The notes under the pieces are model-generated. The model ran no database searches, was not told the DNA's origin, and saw only the letters and a list, made by a program, of their open reading frames with translations. From Candidatus Merdimorpha stercoravium (GTDB taxonomy: Bacteria; Bacteroidota; Bacteroidia; Flavobacteriales; UBA1820): a stretch of 14,315 nucleotides of DNA. Shown here piece by piece: positions 1 through 7,135 of the stretch. The stretch is from the NCBI GenBank assembly GCA_018715295.1, contig DVLY01000084.1, forward strand, positions 1 to 14,315, in the 5' to 3' direction. A program made the translations under genes and the position numbers. Numbering within the stretch: position 1 is the stretch's first letter; every line of letters starts with the position of its first letter.

Positions 1-1028
1 CCCTTGGCGCCTTTCTCGATGGAGAGTTTGGCCGCCTGGTACAGTTCCTCGGCCGAGAGGTCGGGCACGAACAAGCCCGAAACGTACAGGTTCTTGCCCT
101 GGGTCTCGCGTACGCCGTTCTCCACGCTGAAGCCGATCCAGTCGATCCCCTCGAGGTAGAACGAATTGTAGTTCATCGGGCATACGATGTCGATGTCCCA
201 AGCCGGCCAATCCTGATAGACGGTCATCCGGGCGCGGGTCGGGTAGGGGAATACCGCTGCCGACACCTGCTTGCCGGCCGCGTGGGTCTCGGCCACGATC
301 TCATTGACCAGCGAGGAAACTTCGTTCAGGCGGAACTGCAGCCATTCGGGGCTCAACCACGGCTGTTTGAGTTCCAGGGGCGAATAACCGAAGATTGCCT
401 TGAACTTTTCGATGGCCTCGGGGTGGTATCCGAAGTCGTACTCCGCCCGGTAGGTGTCCTGTTCGATGTGGAATTTGTCCCGCTGGAGTTGGCGGCCCAA
501 GATGGCATCGTTGTAGCGGATAAAGTCCAGATGCACCGAGGCCAGTCCGTCGAGCGCCGCCAGCGCTGCCGCTTTTTCCTTGACGTGTTGGCGGGCGCCG
601 GGCGAGGAGGGGCTCAACCACTTGTAGTGCTTCACGTACGGGTCGTATTCCAGGCTGTTGTTGCCCAAACGGTTCACATCGAACCATTCCGGATGTTCGT
701 ACGCCACGCTGTCCCCCGGAGCGTTCATCGAGAACATCCAGGCGTGGATCCTGGCTCCCTCGTACTGCTTGGCCGCTTCGATGTAGCGCGCCGTCTGTTC
801 CGGAGTGCCGCACATGTAGTAGTTCTTGATGCCCGCCCGGTCGAAAGGCGCCATCCATTCGACGATCTCTTCCACCGTCGCGTCTTTGTCCACGTCGTCC
901 CACACGCCCAGGGCGATCTTCTGCGGTTGAGGTTCGTCTTTCTTCTTTCGATCCCCGCCCTGGGTCGGGAATGCCGCTGCGGAGCACAGCAAGGCCGCCG
1001 CCAGCGTAAAGGTGAAAAGGTGTTTCAT
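1..1028 (-). CDS. GHL10-like family 10 glycosylhydrolase, secreted (partial, C-terminus beyond window)
   Basis: The frame is open from an ATG at 1028 down to base 1 with no stop, giving 342 residues of an incomplete protein. Residues 1-19 form a Sec signal peptide (MKHLF, then a hydrophobic stretch rich in A and L). Cys15 is not in a good lipobox, so a periplasmic or secreted protein is likelier than a lipoprotein. The body reads like the TIM-barrel 'glycoside hydrolase-like 10' family related to YngK: a GVWDD strand near residue 41, HAWMFSMN at 95-102, the motif HLDFIRYND at 166-174 (compare the family's HLDYIRYP), and CPMNYNSFY at 283-291. Members are thought to act on glycans, but the substrate is unknown. 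It is preceded by 238 bp of non-coding DNA and is probably transcribed separately from the GH3 gene upstream. Family assignment fairly sure; activity not established. Confidence 0.8.
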   Translation of the reverse strand, partial: MKHLFTFTLAAALLCSAAAFPTQGGDRKKKDEPQPQKIALGVWDDVDKDATVEEIVEWMAPFDRAGIKNYYMCGTPEQTARYIEAAKQYEGARIHAWMFSMNAPGDSVAYEHPEWFDVNRLGNNSLEYDPYVKHYKWLSPSSPGARQHVKEKAAALAALDGLASVHLDFIRYNDAILGRQLQRDKFHIEQDTYRAEYDFGYHPEAIEKFKAIFGYSPLELKQPWLSPEWLQFRLNEVSSLVNEIVAETHAAGKQVSAAVFPYPTRARMTVYQDWPAWDIDIVCPMNYNSFYLEGIDWIGFSVENGVRETQGKNLYVSGLFVPDLSAEELYQAAKLSIEKGAK

Positions 1029-1266
1029 GGTGTGTTGTATGTTTAATCGGTTGCTTTTCGCGTGTTTTTTTCCGTTTACGAGCCTCTCGTCTCCCCCCTC
1101 TCTCTTCCTGTTGTGGCGTCCGGATGCGGGCGCATCCGGCCTTTTCTCAAAGATGTGAATTTTTTTTGCAGTGGAAATGGCTTTCCGTCAGTCCATTCGT
1201 CTGGAGAGGATGTCCCGAGAACCGCCTCGAAACGGAAGACGACCGTATCCGGCCTTTTCCGGCGCC
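1029..1266. other. Intergenic region with a hairpin between the GH3-family gene and the GHL10-like gene
   Basis: No gene is supported here. A perfect inverted repeat CCGGATGC-GGGC-GCATCCGG occupies 1120-1139. On the + strand it is followed by CCTTTTC, but no + strand gene needs a terminator there. On the - strand, the direction of both flanking genes, no U-run follows, so it is at best a weak terminator or processing hairpin after the GH3 gene. The 13-mer ATCCGGCCTTTTC occurs at 1134-1146 and again at 1247-1259. On the - strand, CATCTTTG (1147-1154) differs by one base from the Bacteroidota -7 element but lacks a clear -33 partner. Confidence 0.35.
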
Positions 1267-2787
1267 TCAATCCTTTTCCGGCTCATCCATCAACTCCCGC
1301 AGCGCGTCGGCGTATTGCCGGGAATTTTCCAGGCGGGGCACTTTGTTCTGTCCGCCCATCTTGCCCCGCAGCGCCATCCACCGGTAGAACAAACCCTCGG
1401 GCGCCACGGTGAGCACCGGCCGGCGCAGGGTAACGTCCGAGTAGCGTTTGGCCCGGTAGTCCGAATTGAGCGCTTGCAGGCGGCTGTCCAGCGCCTCGAC
1501 GAAACGTTCCCGGTCGTCGGGCGGCGTGTCGAATTCGACGATCCACTCGTGGGCGCCCTTGCTGCCCCTATCCATGAAAACCGGCGCGGCAGTGTATTCC
1601 CGGATATGGGCGCCGGTACACTGGCAAGCGTAGTCCAGGGCTTGTTCGGCATTTTCGACCACGACTTCCTCGCCGAAAGCGTTGATGAACTGTTTGGTGC
1701 GGCCGGTGATGACGATGCGGTACGGGTCGATGGACGTAAAACGCACCGTATCGCCGATCAGGTAACGCCAAAGCCCTCCGCATGTGGTGATCACCATCGC
1801 GTACGGAGTATCCCGGCGGACTTCCCACAGGGGAACGGCCGCCGCCGCTTGCCCTTTTTTCAGGAACTGATCCATCGGGATAAACTCGTAGAAGACCCCG
1901 TGTGCACTCATCAGCAGCATGTCCTTGCTCTGCGCCGTATCCTGAAAAGCGAAGAAGCCTTCCGAGGCGTTGTACACCTCGTAGTACCGCATCCTGGGCG
2001 AAGGGATCAGCCGGCGGTAAATCTCCTGATAGGGCGTAAAGGCGATGCCTCCGTGCATGAACAGCTCCAGGTGCGGCCACACCTGGCACAGGTCGCTCGC
2101 CCCGGTAACCTCCAGCACCTTTTCGAGCATGACCAGCATCCACGAGGGCACTCCCGCCAGGGAGGTAACATCCCTTCGGATCACCTGATCCACCATGCGC
2201 GGCAGTTTTTCGTTCCAGTCGGCCAGCAGCGACGTTTCCCGATCGGGCGTGGAGCAGCGGTCGGCCCACCCCGGCGTCCGGCTCATCAGGATGGCCGACA
2301 GGTCGCCCACCAGCATGCCGTTCCCGGTGCTTTGCAGGCTTCCCCCCAGGCGCAGGGCCCGTCCGGAGAACATCCGCGAGTCGGGATGGTTGCACAGGTA
2401 GGCCGTTACCAGGTCGTGCGCCGCCAGGAAATGGTTGCCGTGCAGCGATTCGTCGCTGATGGGGATGTATTTGCTCTGGGCATTGGTCGTGCCGGAGGAT
2501 TTGGAGAAATACCGGATCCGCTGCGGCCATACCACGGCTTCTTCTCCCCGCAGGGCACGTTCGACGTAAGGGTGGAAGTCCTCGTAGCGGCGCACCGGCA
2601 CCTTCCCCGAGAAGTCTTCGTAGCTCATCCGAGGGGAAAAGCCATGTTCCCTTCCGAAGGCCGTTGCGCTCCCCTTTTTCAACAAATAAGACAAGATACG
2701 GCGTTGCTGCTCCACCGCCTGGCGGCGGATTCGTTCGATCCGTCCCCGGCGGCTGCGCAGGTATGCCGAAAGGATCGCATGGCGCAT
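1267..2787 (-). CDS. GH3 auxin-responsive promoter family protein (acyl-adenylate-forming enzyme)
   Basis: This 506-residue protein has the usual length for bacterial members of the GH3 superfamily, ANL-like adenylating enzymes named after plant acyl acid-amido synthetases. The ATP-binding loop SSGTT is at residues 97-101 within YFSKSSGTTNAQSKYIP. The central YNASEG motif is at 272-277 within YYEVYNASEGFFAFQD. GLWRYLIGDTVRF at 338-350 and the following TGRTKQFINAFGE match the C-terminal nucleotide and hinge motifs. The family chemistry is ATP-dependent activation of a carboxylate as acyl-AMP, then transfer, often to an amino acid. Substrates in Bacteroidota are unknown. There is no signal peptide, so it should be cytosolic. 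It stands alone, 325 bp after glmM, with no obvious biosynthetic partner. The ATG at 2787 starts the longest form and fits the family's N-terminus. Confidence 0.88.
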   Translation of the reverse strand: MRHAILSAYLRSRRGRIERIRRQAVEQQRRILSYLLKKGSATAFGREHGFSPRMSYEDFSGKVPVRRYEDFHPYVERALRGEEAVVWPQRIRYFSKSSGTTNAQSKYIPISDESLHGNHFLAAHDLVTAYLCNHPDSRMFSGRALRLGGSLQSTGNGMLVGDLSAILMSRTPGWADRCSTPDRETSLLADWNEKLPRMVDQVIRRDVTSLAGVPSWMLVMLEKVLEVTGASDLCQVWPHLELFMHGGIAFTPYQEIYRRLIPSPRMRYYEVYNASEGFFAFQDTAQSKDMLLMSAHGVFYEFIPMDQFLKKGQAAAAVPLWEVRRDTPYAMVITTCGGLWRYLIGDTVRFTSIDPYRIVITGRTKQFINAFGEEVVVENAEQALDYACQCTGAHIREYTAAPVFMDRGSKGAHEWIVEFDTPPDDRERFVEALDSRLQALNSDYRAKRYSDVTLRRPVLTVAPEGLFYRWMALRGKMGGQNKVPRLENSRQYADALRELMDEPEKD

Positions 2788-2946
2788 GGTCGTCGTAGTT
2801 TTTTATTTCCTTTCCTTCCCTTCTTCGCTTGCTCGCAGTAAGGACGGTCTCTGGATACATCTCTCTTGTAGCGGCGAGGGCATTGTCCGCCGATCGGAGT
2901 TTGTTCGGGCGGCAGTTCCCCCCCTTATCGACAGTTCCACTCCCGC

Positions 2947-2980
2947 CCCTTGCCACCTCCTTCAAGGGGAACCGCGGGGA
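2947..2980 (-). repeat. Intergenic hairpin repeat, copy 1
   Basis: The unit begins CCCTTGCCACCTCC and ends GCGGGGA on the + strand. Inside it, CCCTTG and CAAGGG form a 6-bp stem around a 10-base loop. A second copy lies 24 bases downstream with one substitution in the loop and a small length change near the end. The orientation given is arbitrary. Confidence 0.65.
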
Positions 2981-3004
2981 GCCGGAGCATTTTCCTCGGG
3001 GATG

Positions 3005-3040
3005 CCCTTGCCACCTCCGTCAAGGGGAACTGTGCGGGGA
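3005..3040 (-). repeat. Intergenic hairpin repeat, copy 2
   Basis: Second copy of the 34-36 base unit. It is identical to copy 1 through CCCTTGCCACCTCC, has G for T at the next base, keeps TCAAGGGGAAC, and ends GCGGGGA. Conservation of both stem arms together with a change in the loop suggests that the structure or a shared origin is what persists. Confidence 0.65.
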
Positions 3041-3112
3041 GTTTTTATCAAACGGCGGCAAAGCCGGATTTGCCGTTCCCTATCCCCCGTTTACTGAAAC
3101 TTCGCGGAGCGG

Positions 3113-4501
3113 TCAGCAGATCGAGCGGATGTCCTCCCGGATGGTTTCGCCCAGACGGTCGGCCTGCTCCTGGGTGCGCGCTTCGGTGTAAATGCGGATG
3201 ATGGGTTCGGTATTGCTCTTGCGCAGGTGCACCCAACTGTCCGCAAAGTCGATCTTCACCCCGTCGATGTCCGTGATGCGCTCCCGGGCGTATTTCTGCT
3301 TCATCTTTTCCAGGATGGCGTCCACGTCGATCTCCGGGGTGAGGCTGATCTTGGTCTTGCTCATGAAATAAGCGGGTAGCTGGGCGCGCAGCTCCGACAA
3401 GGAGACCTTCCGCTTGGCCAGGTAGGTCAGCATCAGCGCCACGCCCACCAGTGCATCGCGTCCGTAGTGGAGTTCGGGGTAGATCACCCCGCCGTTGCCT
3501 TCTCCGCCGATCACGCAGCCGTTCTTTTTCATCAGCGCCACGACATTGACTTCCCCCACGGCCGAGGCCTGGTAATGCCCCCCGTGGGCCGCCGTTACGT
3601 CGGCCAAGGCCCGGGAGGAGGACAGGTTGGAGGCCGTGTCGCCTTTCTGGAGCGAAAGGATGTAGTCGGCTACAGCGACCAGGGTGTATTCCTCGCCGAA
3701 CATCTCGCCGTGCTCGTCGATAAAGGCCAGACGGTCTACGTCCGGATCGACGACGATGCCCATGTCGGCCTGCGCGTGGGCGACCGTGCGGCAGATCTGT
3801 CCCAGGTTTTCTTTCAACGGTTCAGGGTTGTGGGCGAAATGTCCGTCGGGCGTGCAGTTGAGTTCCGTAATGTCGGTAACCCCCAGGGCTCGAAGCAGTT
3901 TGGGGATGGCGATCCCGCCGGTGGAGTTGACCGCATCGACCACGACTTTGAATCCTGCTTCGGCGATCGCCCGGCGGTCTACGGCCGGGAGGGCCAGTAC
4001 TTTTTCGATGTGCCGGTCGATGCCTTCCAGGTCGGACGTGATGGTGCCCAGACGGTCTACCTCGGCATACGTATAGTCATCGGCCTGTGCCGTGCGGAGG
4101 ATTTCGGCGCCCTGTTCCGCATCGAGAAATTCTCCCTGACGGTTGAGCAGTTTCAAGGCGTTCCACTGCTTGGGGTTGTGGCTGGCGGTGATGATGATGC
4201 CTCCGTCGGCCTGATGGTGGACCACCATCATTTCCACGGTCGGGGTGGTGGACAGCCCCAGGTCGATCACGTCGATGCCCATCCCGGAGAGGGTGGCGGT
4301 AACCAGGGCGTGTACCATCGGTCCCGAGATGCGGGCGTCGCGCCCCACGACTACCCGAAGGCGGTCTTTCCCCGGATTTTCTTTCAGGAGCCAAGCTCCG
4401 TAGGAGGAGGTGAATTTTACCGTGTCGAGCGGAGTGAGGTTGTCGTCTGTCCGGCCTCCGATGGTGCCCCGGATGCCGGAAATGGATTTTATCAATGCCA
4501 T
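3113..4501 (-). CDS. glmM: Phosphoglucosamine mutase / phosphohexomutase
   Basis: An alpha-D-phosphohexomutase of 462 residues. GlmM interconverts glucosamine-6-phosphate and glucosamine-1-phosphate on the way to UDP-GlcNAc for peptidoglycan and LPS. All four family signatures are visible: the phosphoserine loop TASHNP at 105-110 with catalytic Ser107; the Mg-binding loop DPDVDR at 252-257; the sugar-recognition loop GEGNGG at 333-338; and the phosphate-binding C-terminal segment RKSNTEPIIRIYTEA at 427-441. The N-terminus (MALIKSISGIRGT) is typical of Bacteroidota proteins annotated GlmM. The sugar loop is GEGNGG and not the GEQSGH type of classical bacterial GlmM; it resembles archaeal phosphohexomutases, so phosphoglucomutase or phosphomannomutase activity is also possible. 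The start lies 13 bases after the upstream lipoprotein stop, consistent with one operon with holA. Confidence 0.9.
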   Translation of the reverse strand: MALIKSISGIRGTIGGRTDDNLTPLDTVKFTSSYGAWLLKENPGKDRLRVVVGRDARISGPMVHALVTATLSGMGIDVIDLGLSTTPTVEMMVVHHQADGGIIITASHNPKQWNALKLLNRQGEFLDAEQGAEILRTAQADDYTYAEVDRLGTITSDLEGIDRHIEKVLALPAVDRRAIAEAGFKVVVDAVNSTGGIAIPKLLRALGVTDITELNCTPDGHFAHNPEPLKENLGQICRTVAHAQADMGIVVDPDVDRLAFIDEHGEMFGEEYTLVAVADYILSLQKGDTASNLSSSRALADVTAAHGGHYQASAVGEVNVVALMKKNGCVIGGEGNGGVIYPELHYGRDALVGVALMLTYLAKRKVSLSELRAQLPAYFMSKTKISLTPEIDVDAILEKMKQKYARERITDIDGVKIDFADSWVHLRKSNTEPIIRIYTEARTQEQADRLGETIREDIRSIC

Positions 4502-4514
4502 GATTTCAGGTGTA

Positions 4515-5363
4515 TTATGGGTAGTATTCTATGGTTCGTTCCCAGCGCTGGAGGATCATTTCAGCCGATTCGAAACCCGGAATTTGGGATCGGGTTTCGC
4601 GCAGGGTCCAGTTGCCCAGGCTGTCGGTCTGCAGGTAGAGATACCGCTGGGTGAGCGAAAAAGGCTCCTGTCCCTCCATCTGATCGACCGTGATGATCTT
4701 CTCCAGGTCATTCTGGGCGTTGTATTCGTATTTTTCGAGAATGTTCGAGTTTACGCCGTTGCGGATTTCCTCTTTTTCGATCCGGCGTCCCTTGCGGTCG
4801 TAAGTGTATTTCAATACGGAGAACATTTTCTCCTGGCCTTCTTCTACCGTATAGTCTGTCCGTTCTTCGATCAGGTTGCCCTTACGGTCGTAAGTATAGT
4901 TTATGGAGACCAAAGTCCTGTCGGCCGTATCCTTTATCACCCGGGTCTGCTTGCGACGGTGGTCGTCGTAGGTGTAGAGGTCGTAGGCCACCAGACGGCC
5001 GTCGGCAAATTGCAATACCTGCGTGAGCAGCGAGTCTTTGTTGTATTCGTATTTCTGGATCGTCGTGCCGTCCTCGGTGATCAGACGCAGGTTCTTCAGC
5101 AAACCGTTGGGGTAGAAGTCCAGCACGCGCATCACATCGTATTCGGTTTTCTCCTCCGTCGGGTCCGTTTCATCGGAAGCCAACGAATCCTTCACCTGGT
5201 TGTTGACCAGTTCGGTGATCTGTTTTACGCGTCCTTTCAGGTTGGACTCCGTCAAGTCGTTCTTCTCTCCGGACGAACAGGAGGAAAATCCCGCCACGAG
5301 AGCGAAAACCGCCGCCCAAAGCAGCGGGGTAGGAAAAGCGTGTTTCATATCGATCGGTTTCAT
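4515..5363 (-). CDS. YD-repeat-like lipoprotein
   Basis: A predicted envelope lipoprotein of 282 residues and unknown function. The N-terminus has lysines, a hydrophobic core (LLWAAVFALVAGF) and SSC, with Cys29 as the likely lipidated residue. The mature part carries about six degenerate repeats of the form (K/N)YxYDxxGxLxE: near residues 105, 129, 155 (NYTYDRKGNLIEE), 185 (KYTYDRKGRRIEK), 211 and 240. They resemble the YD units of Rhs proteins but are too few to form an Rhs shell; a small beta-sheet protein is more likely. The ATG at 5363 lies 4 bases after the holA stop, which suggests translational coupling. An in-frame ATG at 5348 would give a shorter, more standard signal peptide and may be the real start. 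Confidence 0.8.
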   Translation of the reverse strand: MKPIDMKHAFPTPLLWAAVFALVAGFSSCSSGEKNDLTESNLKGRVKQITELVNNQVKDSLASDETDPTEEKTEYDVMRVLDFYPNGLLKNLRLITEDGTTIQKYEYNKDSLLTQVLQFADGRLVAYDLYTYDDHRRKQTRVIKDTADRTLVSINYTYDRKGNLIEERTDYTVEEGQEKMFSVLKYTYDRKGRRIEKEEIRNGVNSNILEKYEYNAQNDLEKIITVDQMEGQEPFSLTQRYLYLQTDSLGNWTLRETRSQIPGFESAEMILQRWERTIEYYP

Positions 5364-5367
5364 GATT

Positions 5368-6378
5368 TTATAGACTCAGCAGTTTGAATATTAATTCCTT
5401 GTATATGTCTTCCGGGGAAATATCTCCCGCATCCACCCCTTTGGCTTTCAAGTCGGCCTCGCGCAAGACCTCCACCGCCCGTACGCTTTGCCGCAGGTTG
5501 TATTGCAAAGCCGCCTGCGTATAGTCCCGCACGAAATACGGATTGACCCCCAGGGCAGCCGCCACCGCGCCCGCCGACCGGTCTGCCAGGTTGTGGTACA
5601 CGATCAGTTTGGAGAAAAAACCGAACAGCACCGCAATGCTGGACAACGGGTTGGAATCCTTGCTGGTGGCGAAGTATTCGGCGATCTGCAAAGCCTTGGC
5701 CGCATCGCGGTTTGCGATCGCTTTTTGAAATTCGAAGTTGTTGAAGTTGCGCGAAATACCGATGTACTTTTCCACCGTTTCCGGGCGGAGCTCCGTCCCC
5801 GCCGGCAGCACGATGGACAGTTTCCGCGCCTCGGAAGCGATCCGGGACAAGTCCGTCCCCAGGCTCTCGACCAACATCAGCATCGCCTTTCCCGTCAGGG
5901 AGATACCGTACCGCGCCAACTGCTCCTTGATGAAGGTGGGAATCTCGCTTTCGTACACGCGCGGACTCTCGAACACCACCCCCCTTTTGGCGATCTCCTT
6001 GTATACCGCTTTGCGCCGGTCCATGTTTTTCCCCTTGTAGCAAAGCACCAGCACCGTCGAAGCCGCCGGCGAGGCCACGTAGGGCAGCAGTTGGTCGATC
6101 TTGGCATCCAGCGCCTGCGCCTCCCGGACGATCACCGTCTGACGATCGGCCCCCATCGGAAAACGCGCCGCCGTATCCCGTATCTCCGCCACGCTGGTCG
6201 AAGGCCCGTACAGGATCGTCTGGTTGAAAGCCCGGTCTTCTTCGGGCAAGAGGTGATCCTCCAGGAACTCCGTCAGCGAGTCGATAAAAAAAGGCTCCTC
6301 GCCCATCAGCAGGTACAGGGGCGCCGCTGCGGAAGGAATCGATTGTTTTATCTTGGCGATCTGGTCGTCCTGTTTCAT
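5368..6378 (-). CDS. holA: DNA polymerase III subunit delta
   Basis: Delta is the wrench of the clamp loader: it binds and opens the beta sliding clamp within the DnaX complex. This 336-residue version has the expected length. Its N-terminal region contains PLYLLMGEEPFFIDSL, the degenerate AAA+ start with no Walker A, as usual for delta. Further on are LLPYVASPAASTVLVLCYKGKNMDRRKAVYK-type strand/helix elements, FNNFEFQKAIANRD, and the C-terminal collar helix region PLSSIAVLFGFFSKLIVYHNLAD. I place the start at the ATG at 6378, giving MKQDDQIAKIKQSIPS, which aligns with Bacteroidota HolA N-termini and has an A-rich upstream stretch. A GTG at 6399 would add seven residues. It is the first gene of a probable operon with the YD-repeat lipoprotein and glmM. 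Confidence 0.9.
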   Translation of the reverse strand: MKQDDQIAKIKQSIPSAAAPLYLLMGEEPFFIDSLTEFLEDHLLPEEDRAFNQTILYGPSTSVAEIRDTAARFPMGADRQTVIVREAQALDAKIDQLLPYVASPAASTVLVLCYKGKNMDRRKAVYKEIAKRGVVFESPRVYESEIPTFIKEQLARYGISLTGKAMLMLVESLGTDLSRIASEARKLSIVLPAGTELRPETVEKYIGISRNFNNFEFQKAIANRDAAKALQIAEYFATSKDSNPLSSIAVLFGFFSKLIVYHNLADRSAGAVAAALGVNPYFVRDYTQAALQYNLRQSVRAVEVLREADLKAKGVDAGDISPEDIYKELIFKLLSL

Positions 6379-6400
6379 GTTTTTCCGATCTATGGACACG

Positions 6401-6460
6401 GCAGGCAGCCATCCGGCAGTCTCCCCCGTGGAGACATCTTCTCTCTTCGTCGCTGCCTGC
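6401..6460. repeat. Inverted repeat GCAGGCAGC / GCTGCCTGC upstream of holA
   Basis: Perfect 9-base arms at 6401-6409 and 6452-6460 are separated by 42 bases. The inverted repeat lies 23 bases upstream of the preferred holA start and would be in the holA leader if the promoter lies further out. It could be a regulator site or a long-range leader stem. Confidence 0.4.
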
Positions 6461-6465
6461 GTTCA

Positions 6466-6487
6466 CCTGTCTTTTAGAAAAGACAGG
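6466..6487. repeat. Near-perfect palindrome CCTGTCTTTT-AG-AAAAGACAGG
   Basis: Two perfect 10-base arms are separated by two bases, in the gap between divergently transcribed holA and the HsdR_N gene. Such symmetry suits a dimeric transcription factor or a tight hairpin. Its position, about 70 bases before the -7 element of the + strand gene, would suit an operator. Confidence 0.5.
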
Positions 6488-6508
6488 ATGCGCCTGGGCA
6501 AACCCTGC

Positions 6509-6530
6509 GGGGAAAAACTCCGTTTTCCCC
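6509..6530. repeat. Hairpin GGGGAAAA-ACTCCG-TTTTCCCC
   Basis: Perfect 8-base arms flank a 6-base loop just upstream of the HsdR_N promoter. On the + strand, TTTT lies inside the stem and not after it, so it is not a canonical terminator. Confidence 0.45.
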
Positions 6531-6536
6531 CTCGTC

Positions 6537-6562
6537 TTTGCGCTCGGCTTTCACTATCTTTG
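6537..6562 (+). promoter_or_regulatory. Candidate Bacteroidota-type promoter for the HsdR_N gene
   Basis: TATCTTTG at 6555-6562 matches TAnnTTTG exactly. The nearest TTTG (6537-6540) is only 14 bases upstream, where 19-21 is usual, so the -33 element is uncertain. Transcription would start near 6570, about 20 bases before the GTG. Confidence 0.5.
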
Positions 6563-6590
6563 CCTGTGCCGTAAGGAAAAGAATATCACC

Positions 6591-7052
6591 GTGCAGAAAC
6601 TCAATCTACCCGAATATTCGTTCGAGGTCAAAAATAAGGAAAAAGACCCGTATATTTTCGACCCTGCGCGAAAAAAATACGTCCGTCTTACCCCCGAGGA
6701 ATGGGTCCGGCAGAACTTCATGCGCTACCTCTGCCAGGAGAAAGGCTACCCGCTCTCCCGCATGGCCGTCGAGAAGCGTCTCAAGAGTCCCTTGGGGCTG
6801 GTGCGCCGCGCCGACATCGTCGTCTACGACCGCCGCACCCGGCCGGACATCATCGTCGAATGCAAGGCTCCTTCGGTCGCCGTTACCCAGGAAACGATGG
6901 ACCAGGTGGTGCGTTACAACGGGGTGCTCGGCGCGCGGATCCTCTGCCTGACCAATGGCCTGCGGCACGTGTACGCTTTGCCGTATCCCGAGGGCAAGGG
7001 CTTCGTTTACTTGCGGGAATTGCCTGATTATCGGGACGATGCGGCAGAGTAA
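6591..7052 (+). CDS. Stand-alone HsdR N-terminal-domain protein (PD-(D/E)xK fold)
   Basis: A 153-residue protein starting at GTG 6591. It consists almost wholly of the HSDR_N_2-type domain found at the front of type I restriction endonuclease R subunits. The nuclease-fold residues are visible: Asp75 in RRADIVVYD, then Glu90-Cys91-Lys92 in PDIIVECKAP, giving D...ExK. QVVRYN at 105-110, with Gln105 and Tyr109, recalls the QxxxY motif of RecB-like nucleases. There is no helicase, specificity or methylase gene nearby, so it is not a restriction system in itself. A similar small protein sits next to holA in many Bacteroidota, which points to a housekeeping DNA-related role (inference). The start rests on the -7 element 29 bases upstream and on the family N-terminus LNLPEYSF. 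Confidence 0.82.
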   Translation: MQKLNLPEYSFEVKNKEKDPYIFDPARKKYVRLTPEEWVRQNFMRYLCQEKGYPLSRMAVEKRLKSPLGLVRRADIVVYDRRTRPDIIVECKAPSVAVTQETMDQVVRYNGVLGARILCLTNGLRHVYALPYPEGKGFVYLRELPDYRDDAAE

Positions 7053-7102
7053 GGGGTGGGGGAAGCGAAGCGTTTTTTTCGGTGCAAAAATTGCCGTTTT
7101 CG

Positions 7103-7134
7103 TTTGGTCGAGTGATAAATAATTCGTTACTTTG
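7103..7134 (+). promoter_or_regulatory. Promoter of the rpmB-rpmG-DUF4295 operon
   Basis: TTTG at 7103-7106 is followed, after 20 bases, by TTACTTTG at 7127-7134, a near match to TAnnTTTG with correct Bacteroidota spacing. Transcription would begin around 7140, leaving a leader of about 55 bases before rpmB. Confidence 0.65.
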
Positions 7135-7135
7135 C

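Larger units (their letters stand above)
2788..3112. other. Gene-free spacer between glmM and the GH3-family gene
   Basis: The spacer is 325 bp with no convincing coding frame. It holds a duplicated hairpin repeat (2947-2980 and 3005-3040) and, next to glmM, the hairpin CGGCAAA-GCCGGA-TTTGCCG at 3056-3075. That hairpin lies 38 bases past the glmM stop and could end the holA-glmM transcript, though on the - strand it is followed only by a short A-rich stretch and not a U-run. I find no clear -7 element for the GH3 gene. Confidence 0.5.

Noticed and set aside
1076..1412. Small open frames on both strands between the GHL10-like and GH3-family genes
   Set aside because: They overlap the coding 3' end of the GH3 gene or span the 1120-1139 hairpin, and have proline/arginine-rich products with no plausible start signals.
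1171..2841. A 556-codon + strand frame opposite the GH3-family gene, and a 465-codon - strand frame at 1568-2965
   Set aside because: Both overlap the GH3 gene entirely or largely. The GH3 frame carries all ATP-binding motifs, while the others give H-, R- and G-rich products with no recognisable domain.
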